Made by a program: the position numbers and the translations under genes. Positions 52,218-61,816 of a DNA stretch of 64,000 nt are shown here, piece after piece (position 1 is the first letter of the stretch; each line of letters begins with the position of its first letter). The notes under the pieces are model-generated. The model did no database searches. It was not told the DNA's origin and worked only from the letters and a program-made list of their open reading frames with translations. The stretch is from CAZAKO01 sp964546145. Lineage in GTDB: Bacteria; Fidelibacterota; UBA2242. Location of the stretch: the NCBI GenBank assembly GCA_964546145.1, contig CAZJIU010000001.1:1-64000 (forward strand). Direction: 5' to 3'.

Positions 52218-53111
52218 TTATTGTTTTTTGGCATGTCTTGTACTTTGCAAGCTGATGACAATTGGTCCGGCAATATAGATCGAGGAATAGGTCCCAACAA
52301 TTACCCCGATCATCATTGCAATTGCGAAAACCTGGATCTCTCCAGAGGTAAAAGAAAGAACAAGGACTACGATGAAAGTTGTGAATGCGGTAATAATCGT
52401 CCGGCTTAAGGTCTCGTTGATGCTGCGGTTTACAATGGTTGTAATATTCTCAGAGCGCATAATCTTCATGTTTTCTCGGACACGATCATAGATAACAATA
52501 GTATCGTTTAGCGAATAACCGACGATTGTCAGAAAAGCTGCAATGGTAGTGAGTGAGATTTCCAGGTGGGTGATTGAAAAAACTCCCAGGGTAAAGAGCA
52601 CATCGTGGATTAATGCCACGACGGCACCAATTGCGAAACGAAACTGGAAACGGATAGAAATATAAATTCCGATTACCACTAAAGCCCAGATGATTGCCCA
52701 AACTGTCGCCGTGCGCAGTTCTTTACCAATCTTAGGGCCAACCTGCTCGGTACGGCGGATCTCATATGTGGTCTCTTTCAGGGTATTCAATCCGGTACTG
52801 ATTTGAGCAGGAATATTTTCCGTCGAATTATCCTGAGCTATCCGGATGATATATTCATTCATACCGACCGACTTCTGAATCATACTGTTTTCCAGATTTA
52901 CAGTTGCTAGGGCATTGCGGATTTCGGCAGTGGTAACATTGTGGTCGAATTGGACCTGAATTAAAGTACCTCCGGTAAAATCTATTCCATAATTTAGGCC
53001 TCGGAAAAAGACCATAGAGATTATGCCAATTAAAATGCAGATGGTTGAAATGGAGATAGCCATTTTGATGTATTTGACAAACTGGATGTTGGTTTCTTTA
53101 AAGATTTTCAT
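52218..53111 (-). CDS. secF: Protein translocase subunit SecF
   Basis: The 297-residue inner-membrane protein has about six membrane segments, the FRGLNYGIDFTGGTLIQVQF start with the FDFxGG-like motif, and a GYSLNDTIVIYDRVRENM segment typical of SecF. SecDF uses the proton gradient to pull exported proteins through SecYEG. It follows secD by 18 bases. Confidence 0.96.
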   Translation of the reverse strand: MKIFKETNIQFVKYIKMAISISTICILIGIISMVFFRGLNYGIDFTGGTLIQVQFDHNVTTAEIRNALATVNLENSMIQKSVGMNEYIIRIAQDNSTENIPAQISTGLNTLKETTYEIRRTEQVGPKIGKELRTATVWAIIWALVVIGIYISIRFQFRFAIGAVVALIHDVLFTLGVFSITHLEISLTTIAAFLTIVGYSLNDTIVIYDRVRENMKIMRSENITTIVNRSINETLSRTIITAFTTFIVVLVLSFTSGEIQVFAIAMMIGVIVGTYSSIYIAGPIVISLQSTRHAKKQ

Positions 53112-53129
53112 TGTGGATAGTCCTGAAAT

Positions 53130-55046
53130 TTAGATACTCAATGATTGTAATATTTTGTGTTCGGTGCGGTAGTTAAAGATAGTTCGAGTTACGAAGACTG
53201 CAGTGAACATGCTTGAGAGAATACCCCAGAAAAGGGTTATAGCAAAACCCTTGACCGGTCCAGTGCCGAATTGCATTAGGATTAGCGCTGTCAGCATGGT
53301 AGTCACGTTAGAGTCTAAAATTGTTCGAAACGCCCTGCTATAGCCGGCGTCTATTGCTGCCCGGACGGTCTTGCCTTTTGTCAGTTCGTCCCGAATGCGT
53401 TCAAAAACAAGTACATTAGCATCAACAGCCATACCAATAGTGAGTATCAGACCAGCGATTCCGGGCAGGGTCAGGGTGGCACCTAAGGTGGCCAGGATAG
53501 CCATAACGAAGACGATATTCAACAGCACAGCCATATCGGCTAATAAGCCCGCACCTTTATAGTAAATTATCATGAATATGATTACCGCGATAAAAGCGAT
53601 GATTCCCAGCCGGACACTGGAAGTGATCGAGTCGCGACCCAATGAAGGTCCGATTGTTCGCTCCTCGATAATATCCACCGGCGCAGGCAAAGCGCCAGCC
53701 CGTAAGACGATGGCAATATTTTTAGCCTCATCCATATTATCTAAACCCTCGATGTAAGCCTGTCCATTAGGGATTTTAACCCGAATTGAGGGTGACATAT
53801 AGACCTTGTCATCAAGTACAATTGCCAGGAATTTACCAATATTGGAGCCGGTCAGACGCGAAAAGATTTTTGCACCTTCATTGTTCATGCTGAGATTGAC
53901 GATTGGCTGGCCTGCGGCGTTTGTCTGGGTGCTGCCGTAGCGGGCATCGGCTTTGGTAATGTATTTACCCTGTATGCCAGCTTCCCGATTCAGATGGTAT
54001 AAAAGATAATAATTTTCGGTCTTACCATCGGGAGTGGTAACCCTTTCGGGTTTGGCTGACCAGAGAAATTTAGAGTCGTAGGGGATTAGTTTCTGAACCC
54101 CGGGATTGTTGAGAATTTTTTTAACGGCATAAACATTGCGCTCCGGTACGCCAATGAAGTTATGGACATTGCGCAGTAATGAAGAAAAAGGTTTTTCGGA
54201 GAAGAGCCGTTCATCCACTAACAGGGTGGTATCAGCAGGAGTACTCTCAAGACCAGTTTCGGCTTCGGTGATACCTAATAATTCATTGACACTGACGGCT
54301 TTATCCTTAGATTCTTTTAAGGTTACCAAGGTGTCTTCGGGGACGGGTTTGGTGTCTTTGGTGGCGAGCTGCCGGCCAGTTTTTAAGTAATTATCAACCG
54401 CAGCAATAAAAGACTGGGTTACCTGAGCGTCCTTTAGGAGAATGAATTCCAACAGGGCGGTACTCTGAATTAAATTGCGGGCTTGCGCCGGATCTTTGAT
54501 ACCTGCCAGTTCAACAATAATGCGGTATTGACCGGCTTTCTGAATGGTCGGTTCGGAAACGCCAAATTGGTCAACGCGGTTGCGAATAATCTGCAGTGCT
54601 CGTTGGACAGCGTCTTTCGCTTCATCACGAAGATAGGCAATGATTTCATCATTCTTGAATTTATTCAGTCCGGAGAAATGCCGGACTAATCTAAAATCTT
54701 CGGCTGCTACCTTGCGACTGAGAATATTAAAAAAATCTTCATCGGTAGACTTATACTCGTTCCCAGCTGCCTCCAGGATTGAGTTTAATTGAGGGGTAGG
54801 ATTAGAAGCGAGAGTCTCAACCAGTTTGGGCAGATTGAGTTCCAGAACCACATGAACTCCACCTTGCAGATCCAGCCCCAAGCGGACAATCCGATTTTCG
54901 TATTGGTCAAGACTACCATCGGTGCGCATTTCCTCGACTTTTTCTGGGGGAAAAGTGTGGTAGGCGATCGTCCAGTACACCATGTAGGCAGCCAGGGTCA
55001 ATGTAATAGCAATAATTATGAACCGAATGTTTGTCTTTTTAAACAT
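53130..55046 (-). CDS. secD: Protein translocase subunit SecD
   Basis: The 638-residue protein has one N-terminal membrane helix, a large periplasmic head (LGLDLQGGVHVVLE start, IRNRVDQFGVSEPTIQKAG), and five C-terminal helices with GMAVDANVLVFERIRDEL, the SecD signature. The periplasmic part is longer than in E. coli, with an inserted region at about residues 210-300 rich in Thr, Glu and Lys. An AGAGGTG site precedes the ATG. yajC is not next to it. Confidence 0.96.
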   Translation of the reverse strand: MFKKTNIRFIIIAITLTLAAYMVYWTIAYHTFPPEKVEEMRTDGSLDQYENRIVRLGLDLQGGVHVVLELNLPKLVETLASNPTPQLNSILEAAGNEYKSTDEDFFNILSRKVAAEDFRLVRHFSGLNKFKNDEIIAYLRDEAKDAVQRALQIIRNRVDQFGVSEPTIQKAGQYRIIVELAGIKDPAQARNLIQSTALLEFILLKDAQVTQSFIAAVDNYLKTGRQLATKDTKPVPEDTLVTLKESKDKAVSVNELLGITEAETGLESTPADTTLLVDERLFSEKPFSSLLRNVHNFIGVPERNVYAVKKILNNPGVQKLIPYDSKFLWSAKPERVTTPDGKTENYYLLYHLNREAGIQGKYITKADARYGSTQTNAAGQPIVNLSMNNEGAKIFSRLTGSNIGKFLAIVLDDKVYMSPSIRVKIPNGQAYIEGLDNMDEAKNIAIVLRAGALPAPVDIIEERTIGPSLGRDSITSSVRLGIIAFIAVIIFMIIYYKGAGLLADMAVLLNIVFVMAILATLGATLTLPGIAGLILTIGMAVDANVLVFERIRDELTKGKTVRAAIDAGYSRAFRTILDSNVTTMLTALILMQFGTGPVKGFAITLFWGILSSMFTAVFVTRTIFNYRTEHKILQSLSI

Positions 55047-55175
55047 CTATAGGCACCTCTGTAAAAGCAATTTTCAGTATCGTAAAAAGCGGTTGAATTT
55101 AACTGAGAGCCGGTCTAATGTCAACCAAAAAGCCATGCCCTGGAAGAAAAGTAAATTGAGACAAGAACGATGCTA

Positions 55176-56630
55176 TTATTCGATAGCCAGATAAATGCGG
55201 GAGATCTCTTGGTTGTTTTTGACTACGACGATAGGATAAATTTTTCCTTCATTATTTATCGAGTATTTCTTCCATTGCAGAGTGCTGACATCAACGAGAT
55301 AGTGGCGATCCTCACCGATGTTGATTTCGACTGGAGGGACAAAGCCTTTTAAGTTGACTTTGTATGAATTCGTTCCCATTTTTTCGTGCAGGACATTCAG
55401 GATTTTAATCTGATCGGTGCGTTTGACCGAGACTGTTTCGCCGTCCATAAAGGCGCGCTTCACGCCGTTGACTTCTATTAAATAGGTAAACAATTTGGCA
55501 TCAATTTCTTCGATGTTGAGGATGACCTCGCCAATCTCTCGGCTGTCTTTGCGGACGATGATTTTAGTGGGTTGGGAAATAATAAAACCTTTCTGGAAAT
55601 CCTGGTCGCTACCAATTCCAAGAATATCGCAGCTCAGACCGCGATTATAATTGGATTCGATGTGTGTGATTGTTACAATGTCTCCTTTGAAAATTGGTAT
55701 AGTGTTCTGATCTTCGGCGACTATCGGCAGTGTATTGTTGACCGAAATCAGCAGGTAGATCAATCGTGGTGGTTCATAGATAATTGCGGGATGTTCCGGC
55801 TCAACCTCAAATAGTTCTAAAAATTCATTAATTGCGTAGTTATGGTAGCGGATTTTAAGTTCCAGCTCGTTGAGGTCTTTGGAGGTCTCAATCCCGAATG
55901 CAGGTATTCCAAATTGAGTGAGTGCAAAATAGGTGGCCGATTTTTTCATTTCCGGAAATTTTGTCTGGGGATTGAAAGTATTAGTATTCATGAAATGCAG
56001 GTAATGGTCAGGATTGTCGATCCTTTGATTCACTTTCTCCAGGACTTTGCGGGCCAAGGCTTCAAGTTGGATGGTGTCTTTAGCAGTGACGTAGGCTGCT
56101 GCGTCGGCAATTATGGACTGTCCAAAGCGATATGGATTGCGATCTTCACTGATATAGGTATCACTGAAGAAGCCGTAGCCGTCGTGTAAGTTGAGAAAGA
56201 GATCGGATTCGGCCATCAGGGATTTGATAATTTCGACAATCTGATCGTCAATACTGGTGTAATTTTGGCTGCTGAAACGGCGGTTCATATCGCCGTTTAT
56301 ACCCCGTTGGTTATTAATGATCGAGTGAAAGTTTGCCCGGGGGATAACAATCAGGTTGCCACGCTCCAGAACCAGGTTGGGGTAGAGGTCGGCGGACATG
56401 AAGCCCCCTGGTTCATCACCCTGAATGCCGCCCAAAATAAAAACAGTATTCCCGTCAGTTCGACCATAGAGCCGATAGACGTTCAATTGATTGGGTGTGT
56501 TCTCGAAGTAGGTCAGGCATTCGGTATAGGGTCTGGTTTTATTTGGAGCGGCCAATAATGCCGGAATTGGGATTATTACCAATAATAAACAGATCAATCG
56601 AGAAGTTATTTTCAATTTACCTAACTGCAT
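55176..56630 (-). CDS. Csd4/Pgp1-like M14 carboxypeptidase (peptidoglycan trimming)
   Basis: The 484-residue protein has a signal peptide (about 1-28) and an M14-type carboxypeptidase domain (about 50-275), then about 200 residues of beta-rich modules. The zinc motif reads GIQGDE: Gln (Q70) replaces the usual His, with E73 and H149 (LNLHDGYG) as the other ligands, and E248 (GIETS) as catalytic base. This Gln ligand is known from Helicobacter Csd4, a D,L-carboxypeptidase that trims peptidoglycan tripeptides and sets helical shape; the residue spacing is close to Csd4 (Q46, E49, H128, E222). DMNRRF fits the substrate carboxylate-binding region. ATG 56630 overlaps the L,D-transpeptidase-type gene upstream by 14 bases. 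The assignment is by motif and context. Confidence 0.75.
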   Translation of the reverse strand: MQLGKLKITSRLICLLLVIIPIPALLAAPNKTRPYTECLTYFENTPNQLNVYRLYGRTDGNTVFILGGIQGDEPGGFMSADLYPNLVLERGNLIVIPRANFHSIINNQRGINGDMNRRFSSQNYTSIDDQIVEIIKSLMAESDLFLNLHDGYGFFSDTYISEDRNPYRFGQSIIADAAAYVTAKDTIQLEALARKVLEKVNQRIDNPDHYLHFMNTNTFNPQTKFPEMKKSATYFALTQFGIPAFGIETSKDLNELELKIRYHNYAINEFLELFEVEPEHPAIIYEPPRLIYLLISVNNTLPIVAEDQNTIPIFKGDIVTITHIESNYNRGLSCDILGIGSDQDFQKGFIISQPTKIIVRKDSREIGEVILNIEEIDAKLFTYLIEVNGVKRAFMDGETVSVKRTDQIKILNVLHEKMGTNSYKVNLKGFVPPVEINIGEDRHYLVDVSTLQWKKYSINNEGKIYPIVVVKNNQEISRIYLAIE

Positions 56631-57900
56631 CCCACGTTTCTTTTTGGATTTTAAATGATTTTGGGTCCTTTGGATGACCGTTGAGAAGCAATGTTTTTTT
56701 GCCGTGGTCGTGATAATTAGTAGCGGTATAATCCTGTGTGAATGTGACAAGCCATTCAAGCGGCTTGGAACTGCTAATATTGATGTCAAAGATTTTGACC
56801 TCGATCTCTGGGGTCTTATCAAAAATGTTTTTCTTGTACTGGTAATAATCGGCTAAGCGCGCGTGATCCGGGGCTGAAAAGGTGGAGTCGTAATGCAGGA
56901 TGAACCGGTCAATATCGCCGGTTTCCCAATCCCTTTTCCAGGAGTCCAGAAATGCTCTGATGCTAGTTTCGACCGAGTAGCGGGGGGTGGCAACAGTGAA
57001 ATTTTCAGTCGCAATTTTCCAGGTAGAGTCCGTCCAAATAAAAATCAACTGCTTAGTACCCTCAGTGTAAAAAACGGGACAGAGATAATTTTGCTGAAAG
57101 TTGACATGGGCTTCGGAATCCGACTGCATCAGCCAGATTTTTTCAGCCCCGATCTTTTTCCAGGTGTAAGAGTTATCCAATTGTTTTTTATATCGTAGAT
57201 AGTCAATCAATCGCTGCCATGATTGGGTTGTAAATTGAGTTGCATAGAGGCTGGCATAAGTTTCCGAATTACCCCCCTCCCAGGCTTTTAACCAGCGGTG
57301 AAAAAGCGAGTCAATCGTGCCAAACTTTTCTTTGTCGGCGCGGCAATCTTGGTGATTCAAACTGTCAACAATAATTACTTGAGTACTATGTAGCTGTATG
57401 TATTGACTTAGCCGGAGTAAACTACCGTTTTCAAGAGAAATGCAGCCTTTGGTCTGGCGGTCAGTAATCTCTTCGTCTCGGCCATGAATCCAGATGTTAG
57501 ATCCGTTTCTTCCCTTTAATCTGTCGATGAAATTCGGATAATTCAGAGTGAAGGCCATGGGACCGTACTTAGTGCTCAGTTGTTGACCCTGAATCATGGA
57601 GCTGATTTCATAGATACCCTCGGGAGTCTTAAAATCCCCCTCCTTCTCTTTATCTCCATCTAGCTTGCCGGTAGTTATTCGGAAGGTATCAAGCACCTGA
57701 ATCGTTCCCGGAGAGTTGCTGTTGAGGACGAATAAGGTCTGGCTTGCCTTGTCGACCAGGAAGACATCGTCGGTAGAATCAGCGGAGAGGTTGGCAAAAT
57801 AGTAGCTCAGTTGACCGGCGACGAGTAACTGGAAGATGCCGAAATATATTAACAATATTGTTAGCACTATTGCGGGTCTTGTTTTCTTTTGCTGATGCAT
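56617..57900 (-). CDS. Csd6/Pgp2-like L,D-transpeptidase-fold protein with two NTF2-like domains
   Basis: The 427-residue protein has one N-terminal membrane anchor (about 11-31), a YkuD-type domain (about 43-175), with catalytic C153 in TKGCISL and H139 in WIHGR, and two NTF2/SnoaL-like domains (about 190-300 and 310-420). The two tail domains resemble each other around SxxxxWxxxWExGxxxxYxxxY. In Helicobacter and Campylobacter, Csd6/Pgp2 has the same YkuD plus NTF2 plan and works as an L,D-carboxypeptidase, cutting tetrapeptides to tripeptides, the substrate of Csd4/Pgp1. The next gene overlaps by 14 bases and is Csd4-like, which supports the assignment. Whether it cuts or cross-links cannot be settled from the sequence. 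Confidence 0.78.
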   Translation of the reverse strand: MHQQKKTRPAIVLTILLIYFGIFQLLVAGQLSYYFANLSADSTDDVFLVDKASQTLFVLNSNSPGTIQVLDTFRITTGKLDGDKEKEGDFKTPEGIYEISSMIQGQQLSTKYGPMAFTLNYPNFIDRLKGRNGSNIWIHGRDEEITDRQTKGCISLENGSLLRLSQYIQLHSTQVIIVDSLNHQDCRADKEKFGTIDSLFHRWLKAWEGGNSETYASLYATQFTTQSWQRLIDYLRYKKQLDNSYTWKKIGAEKIWLMQSDSEAHVNFQQNYLCPVFYTEGTKQLIFIWTDSTWKIATENFTVATPRYSVETSIRAFLDSWKRDWETGDIDRFILHYDSTFSAPDHARLADYYQYKKNIFDKTPEIEVKIFDINISSSKPLEWLVTFTQDYTATNYHDHGKKTLLLNGHPKDPKSFKIQKETWDAVR

Positions 57901-57968
57901 TACACGTTGATTGTTAGTCCGGGGTGAAATTAAGTATTTATAAAAAAATTTGAAAGGATTACTCGATG

Positions 57969-58910
57969 CTAATCATCAGTGTTTCTATTTCGCTGAGATA
58001 ATCCTTTGAAAAGCGCTGAGGCAATTAACATTCTGACCAATTGATTTGAAACTGGATAAGGTACTATGTAGTACAAGAACCGCAGAAAATGCCGAACCGG
58101 GTTGGCGCCAAACAGGTCACAAATTGTATTTTGAAAATAATGTTTACCATATGAGAGGCATTTCTTACAGATATTGCCGAAGAGATTGCCAAGCTCAGGA
58201 TTCTTCTTGATCAAATAGGGGACGACATTTTTACCAAATGATTCGATGTTCTGGAGAGCCTGCCCAATCGAACGGCAGTGATGATGAGCCACCCGGACTG
58301 CCGGGGCATAATATAATCCATGGGGAAACGCCTGCCAGAGCCGGTAGGCATAATCGGTGTCCTCGCCACCATAATGGGTGATGTTTTCATCAAAGAATCC
58401 TACCGAATCTAGGGCACTCTTTTTAACCGAGGTACAATTGAATAAAAAGACATGGTAAGGCAGCGGTTTGGCGAGTGGATATTTGAGTGCCCCGCGTCGG
58501 CTTTCGTAAAGATAGCGCTGATATTTATCGTATACACAGTCCGGGGCAGGAATAATAGCCGAAAGGACGCCAATGACTTGCTCACGTTGGTGGAATTTTA
58601 GATGCTCTTGAATAAAATTGGGTGGGATTTCCATATCGGCATCTAAAAATATCAGAAGGTCGCCCTTGGCGTGCCGGATACCGGTATTACGGGCAGCGGC
58701 CAAACCCCGGTTATCTGGGTGGGTGTATAATTGAATTTTATTTGGTAATGCGAGCCGCTGCAAAACTTCTGATGTTTTATCGGTTGATCCGTCATTGATA
58801 GTTAGAACTTCCAGGTCATGACTTGGATAATTCTGCTGAATCACGCTTCTCAGGCAGGTAGCCAGGGTATGGGCAGCGTTGTACGCTGGGACGATAAAAG
58901 ATACTTTCAT
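57969..58910 (-). CDS. Glycosyltransferase family 2
   Basis: The 313-residue protein has the GT-A start VSFIVPAYNAAHTLATCLRSV, the INDGSTDKT motif, NRGLAAARNTGI, the metal-binding LDADM motif, and a GGEDTDYAYRL segment with the likely catalytic acid. The end is hydrophobic. It would add a sugar from a nucleotide-sugar donor in surface-glycan assembly. The ATG at 58910 overlaps the methyltransferase stop by four bases (ATGA). Confidence 0.9.
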   Translation of the reverse strand: MKVSFIVPAYNAAHTLATCLRSVIQQNYPSHDLEVLTINDGSTDKTSEVLQRLALPNKIQLYTHPDNRGLAAARNTGIRHAKGDLLIFLDADMEIPPNFIQEHLKFHQREQVIGVLSAIIPAPDCVYDKYQRYLYESRRGALKYPLAKPLPYHVFLFNCTSVKKSALDSVGFFDENITHYGGEDTDYAYRLWQAFPHGLYYAPAVRVAHHHCRSIGQALQNIESFGKNVVPYLIKKNPELGNLFGNICKKCLSYGKHYFQNTICDLFGANPVRHFLRFLYYIVPYPVSNQLVRMLIASALFKGLSQRNRNTDD

Positions 58911-59641
58911 TTGGAGCTATTCTCGATTTTTTGGGCGATGATTATAGTATTCAGGTATAAATCATAGTTCCGGGGTAAGATTTTGGATAGGAGCAAACCA
59001 CATAGATTGGTTGGAAAGATCAGAAAGGGAATTAGGAGGACTGCTATTATTTTATGCTTAACGAGTTTTTTATAGAGATACAGATTCCAGAGTTGGAAAA
59101 CCGTTTCGACGAGGCTGCTGCTTTTATCGAGACTTATTATCCTGAATCCGTGAGATGCCAGAAGGTGGGATATGCCGAAGAAGGTATAGCGGGCATAGTC
59201 ATCAGGCACCTCATGCTCTTCCCAGGCAAATGGAATAGTCATGAGAAGATGACCTCCGGATTTTAGCACGCGATTCAATTCGGTCAAAATCGCTGTCGGA
59301 TGGAAAACGTGTTCAAAGACCTCGATACAAAGTATGCTGTCAAAGGAGACACTTCGAAATGGGATGCGTTGACCATCATAAAACACGTCAATTGGTTCGG
59401 TGTCGTGCAAATGACCGCTTTGCATAACCTCCAGACCAATCATCGAGTCGGTACTGAATATGGAGCTGTACGAGCGCTTGCCACAGCCAAAATCTAGGGT
59501 TTTGCCTTTGATATAGGTTGATCCTTGACGAAGGCCCCTGATTAATCCTTTTTTAATAAAATAGTAGGGATTGATGAGTAAGGAGAGAGGACCAGGATCA
59601 AGGATTTCTTTATTTAACCAATTTTTTATATTACGAATCAT
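58907..59641 (-). CDS. SAM-dependent class I methyltransferase
   Basis: The 244-residue protein has motif I LDFGCGKRSY, an acidic LEVM segment, and the IEVFEHV motif, then LNRVLKSGGHLLMTIPF, the usual Methyltransf_11 pattern. A hydrophobic stretch near residues 195-220 may contact the membrane. It sits between glycosyltransferases and probably modifies a sugar or lipid carrier of the surface polysaccharide. Confidence 0.85.
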   Translation of the reverse strand: MIRNIKNWLNKEILDPGPLSLLINPYYFIKKGLIRGLRQGSTYIKGKTLDFGCGKRSYSSIFSTDSMIGLEVMQSGHLHDTEPIDVFYDGQRIPFRSVSFDSILCIEVFEHVFHPTAILTELNRVLKSGGHLLMTIPFAWEEHEVPDDYARYTFFGISHLLASHGFRIISLDKSSSLVETVFQLWNLYLYKKLVKHKIIAVLLIPFLIFPTNLCGLLLSKILPRNYDLYLNTIIIAQKIENSSK

Positions 59642-59650
59642 GCTAACTGT

Positions 59651-60730
59651 TTAAAGACCTGTTGATGCTACTTGGTTATTAGATATCAGGGCCACAAAGT
59701 TCTCTACGATCTTATCCCAGGAGTAATTTTTAACTGTCTCCAAGCCCTCACTGGTGAGGCTATTTCTTAGTTCCTCATCCGTCAGGAGATTTTGGGCAAG
59801 TTGAGTTAAGGCGTCGTTGTCCCCCACATGACAGAGAAGCGCATTTTGCCGATCCTGAACAAATTCGCGAACTCCCTCACTAGCGTAAGCTGCAACTGCG
59901 CAGCCGCAAGCCATGGCTTCCATTACCGGCAGCCCCCATCCCTCACTGTGGCTGGTGTGCAGGAAAACCTTTGCAGAGTTGTAAATTTCGCGCAGCGATT
60001 CGTTCGAAGAACGGACGATTACCTTGATCCAGCGCGGAATATGATGTACTGGTCGCCGGGAAGCGATTAGAACTGCAGTGATATTTTGGCGCTGTTTTAA
60101 GGCGCATAAGGTTTGGATGAGGTCTTTTGGTCCTTTGACTTTCAGATGATGATAGATACCGATAATATCAATGGGGCGATCTGAAAGCTTTTTATTAAGA
60201 AAAAACTCAGTGTGATTGATGGAATTCCCCAATGGTCCCAGAGCATTTTCACCAATTGCCTTCAATTTATCAATAATCCACTGGGCGATTGCAACCTTAA
60301 TCAGTGGCAGGTGATAAGTTGCCAAGACTGCTTGCTTTTGCCGAAAATAGGTTTCGAAATGCTGCAGGAGATATATTTTGCAGCCATGTTCCGCAGGTAA
60401 GTTGGCTACCCAGTAAGCAGTTTGCCAGCCGGTTGCGACAATAAAGTCTGCTTTAGGAAGGTATCTGGGAGCTGCTTTTTTCACTACTAAAACAGTTACC
60501 CGGCTGTCAGGCGTGTAGTATAAGTCCTCCATTACTCCTGTGATGCGATTATATAACGTTCTCAGGTTTATTTTAAAAATCCCGGTTAGCCGATTCTGAT
60601 CGGTAATAAGAGGATAGACAAGGGTAATCCGGTGTCCCATCTGCGTCAGCCGATTGGCATACTCGTGGATGACCTTAACGCCCCCCATCGGAGTAACGAT
60701 AAAACCGGGCAAGATAAAGGTTATTTGCAT
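59651..60730 (-). CDS. Glycosyltransferase, GT4-like
   Basis: The 359-residue protein has a GT-B fold: an N-terminal half with a GGVKVIHEYANRL acceptor region, and a C-terminal half with HTSHSEGWGLPVMEAMACG, carrying the ExxxxxxxE donor-binding motif of GT4 enzymes. It would be a cytosolic or peripheral transferase in the surface-glycan cluster. The gene starts only 3 bases from the next one upstream. Confidence 0.88.
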   Translation of the reverse strand: MQITFILPGFIVTPMGGVKVIHEYANRLTQMGHRITLVYPLITDQNRLTGIFKINLRTLYNRITGVMEDLYYTPDSRVTVLVVKKAAPRYLPKADFIVATGWQTAYWVANLPAEHGCKIYLLQHFETYFRQKQAVLATYHLPLIKVAIAQWIIDKLKAIGENALGPLGNSINHTEFFLNKKLSDRPIDIIGIYHHLKVKGPKDLIQTLCALKQRQNITAVLIASRRPVHHIPRWIKVIVRSSNESLREIYNSAKVFLHTSHSEGWGLPVMEAMACGCAVAAYASEGVREFVQDRQNALLCHVGDNDALTQLAQNLLTDEELRNSLTSEGLETVKNYSWDKIVENFVALISNNQVASTGL

Positions 60731-60733
60731 TAA

Positions 60734-61816
60734 TCAGACCTTGACACCGATTTGGCGATAGTAGTTGTAAAGATGCTGAATGACATTACGGTAGTCATGA
60801 TACTTTTCGACCCAATTTCTTCCTTCCTGACCCTTTTTTAAAATTAATTCCGGATGTTCGATATAGTGAATTAGAGTCTGCTTAAGATTGTCAGGTCGGA
60901 CATTGATGAAAGGATGATCAGGAATGAATTGTTCGTAAGTCTCATTTAGGTAAGTGGCAGTAGCAATACCCATTGAGAGAGATTCGATGGAGTTCATACC
61001 GTAGCCCCAGGTCAATTCTCCGATGTGGTCAATGAAGATGTCGGCTTGGCTTTTCAATTGAATTACTTTTTCGTGTGGTTGATTTTCGATCAAGAGGAAG
61101 CGAATTCTGTGGCTCCTTTCCAGATCCCGGCAGGTACTGATAATAAGATCGGAACCCTTGATAATCCGGCTGGTAGTGGCATGGCAAATGGTAATTGGAT
61201 CCTCGATCTTCTTCTTAGTCTCAAAAGCCCGTACGTCATAGGGCAGGAACAGATATTTCAGGTTGGGGTGCATGTAAGTCAGGTCGAGTTCGTTGGTCAG
61301 ATTCAGGTCACTCAACTCATCCATCTCCGGAATGATGCCGCGATTACGCATATCCTGTCCGTGGTAGTGGCAGATGATCTTTTTGCCCTGGACTTTCATT
61401 TGCCTGGCAAAACGGGCATCGCGGTGGAAGTCGAGTCCCCACTCGAAGTGGTAAACATCAAAATTATCAAGTTCATATTCACGGATTGCTCGGTTGATTT
61501 TAGGTTGCCAGAAAATTTCCCGCAAAGCCATCACCTTTTTTTGCCAGGCTGGTGGATTCCATACTGGCGGATAGCCTTTCAGATTGACATGAATCTCGCG
61601 ACCTTCCACAAACCGAGATAGTGCCTTTCGACCTTTGAGGTACCAGGGGCGGGAAGCAATTAGCGGCAGATTAAGTAATATGTCATTTTCGAAACCGGCA
61701 ATTGTTTTGAAAAAGGTAACATAACGACAATAATGCCCGTTTAACTCATGGGCTTTTTTCCAATAGGAAAGAGTTCCCACAGTATTTTCTGGTGAGATAT
61801 AGAGAATTTTTAGCAT
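60734..61816 (-). CDS. Glycosyltransferase, GT4-like (divergent)
   Basis: The 360-residue protein has the plan of a GT-B glycosyltransferase: YHFEWGLDFHRDARFA, ICHYHGQDMRNRG, then RIIKGSDLIIS and an IDHIGELTWGYGMNSIESLSMG end region, where the ExxxxxxxE donor site appears only in degenerate form. Similarity is weaker than for its neighbours, so the sugar and family are uncertain. It overlaps the next gene upstream by seven bases. Confidence 0.7.
   Translation of the reverse strand: MLKILYISPENTVGTLSYWKKAHELNGHYCRYVTFFKTIAGFENDILLNLPLIASRPWYLKGRKALSRFVEGREIHVNLKGYPPVWNPPAWQKKVMALREIFWQPKINRAIREYELDNFDVYHFEWGLDFHRDARFARQMKVQGKKIICHYHGQDMRNRGIIPEMDELSDLNLTNELDLTYMHPNLKYLFLPYDVRAFETKKKIEDPITICHATTSRIIKGSDLIISTCRDLERSHRIRFLLIENQPHEKVIQLKSQADIFIDHIGELTWGYGMNSIESLSMGIATATYLNETYEQFIPDHPFINVRPDNLKQTLIHYIEHPELILKKGQEGRNWVEKYHDYRNVIQHLYNYYRQIGVKV

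Noticed and set aside
61025..61621. A 198-codon open frame on the plus strand
   Set aside because: It is antisense to a glycosyltransferase gene in a tight operon and shows no motif.
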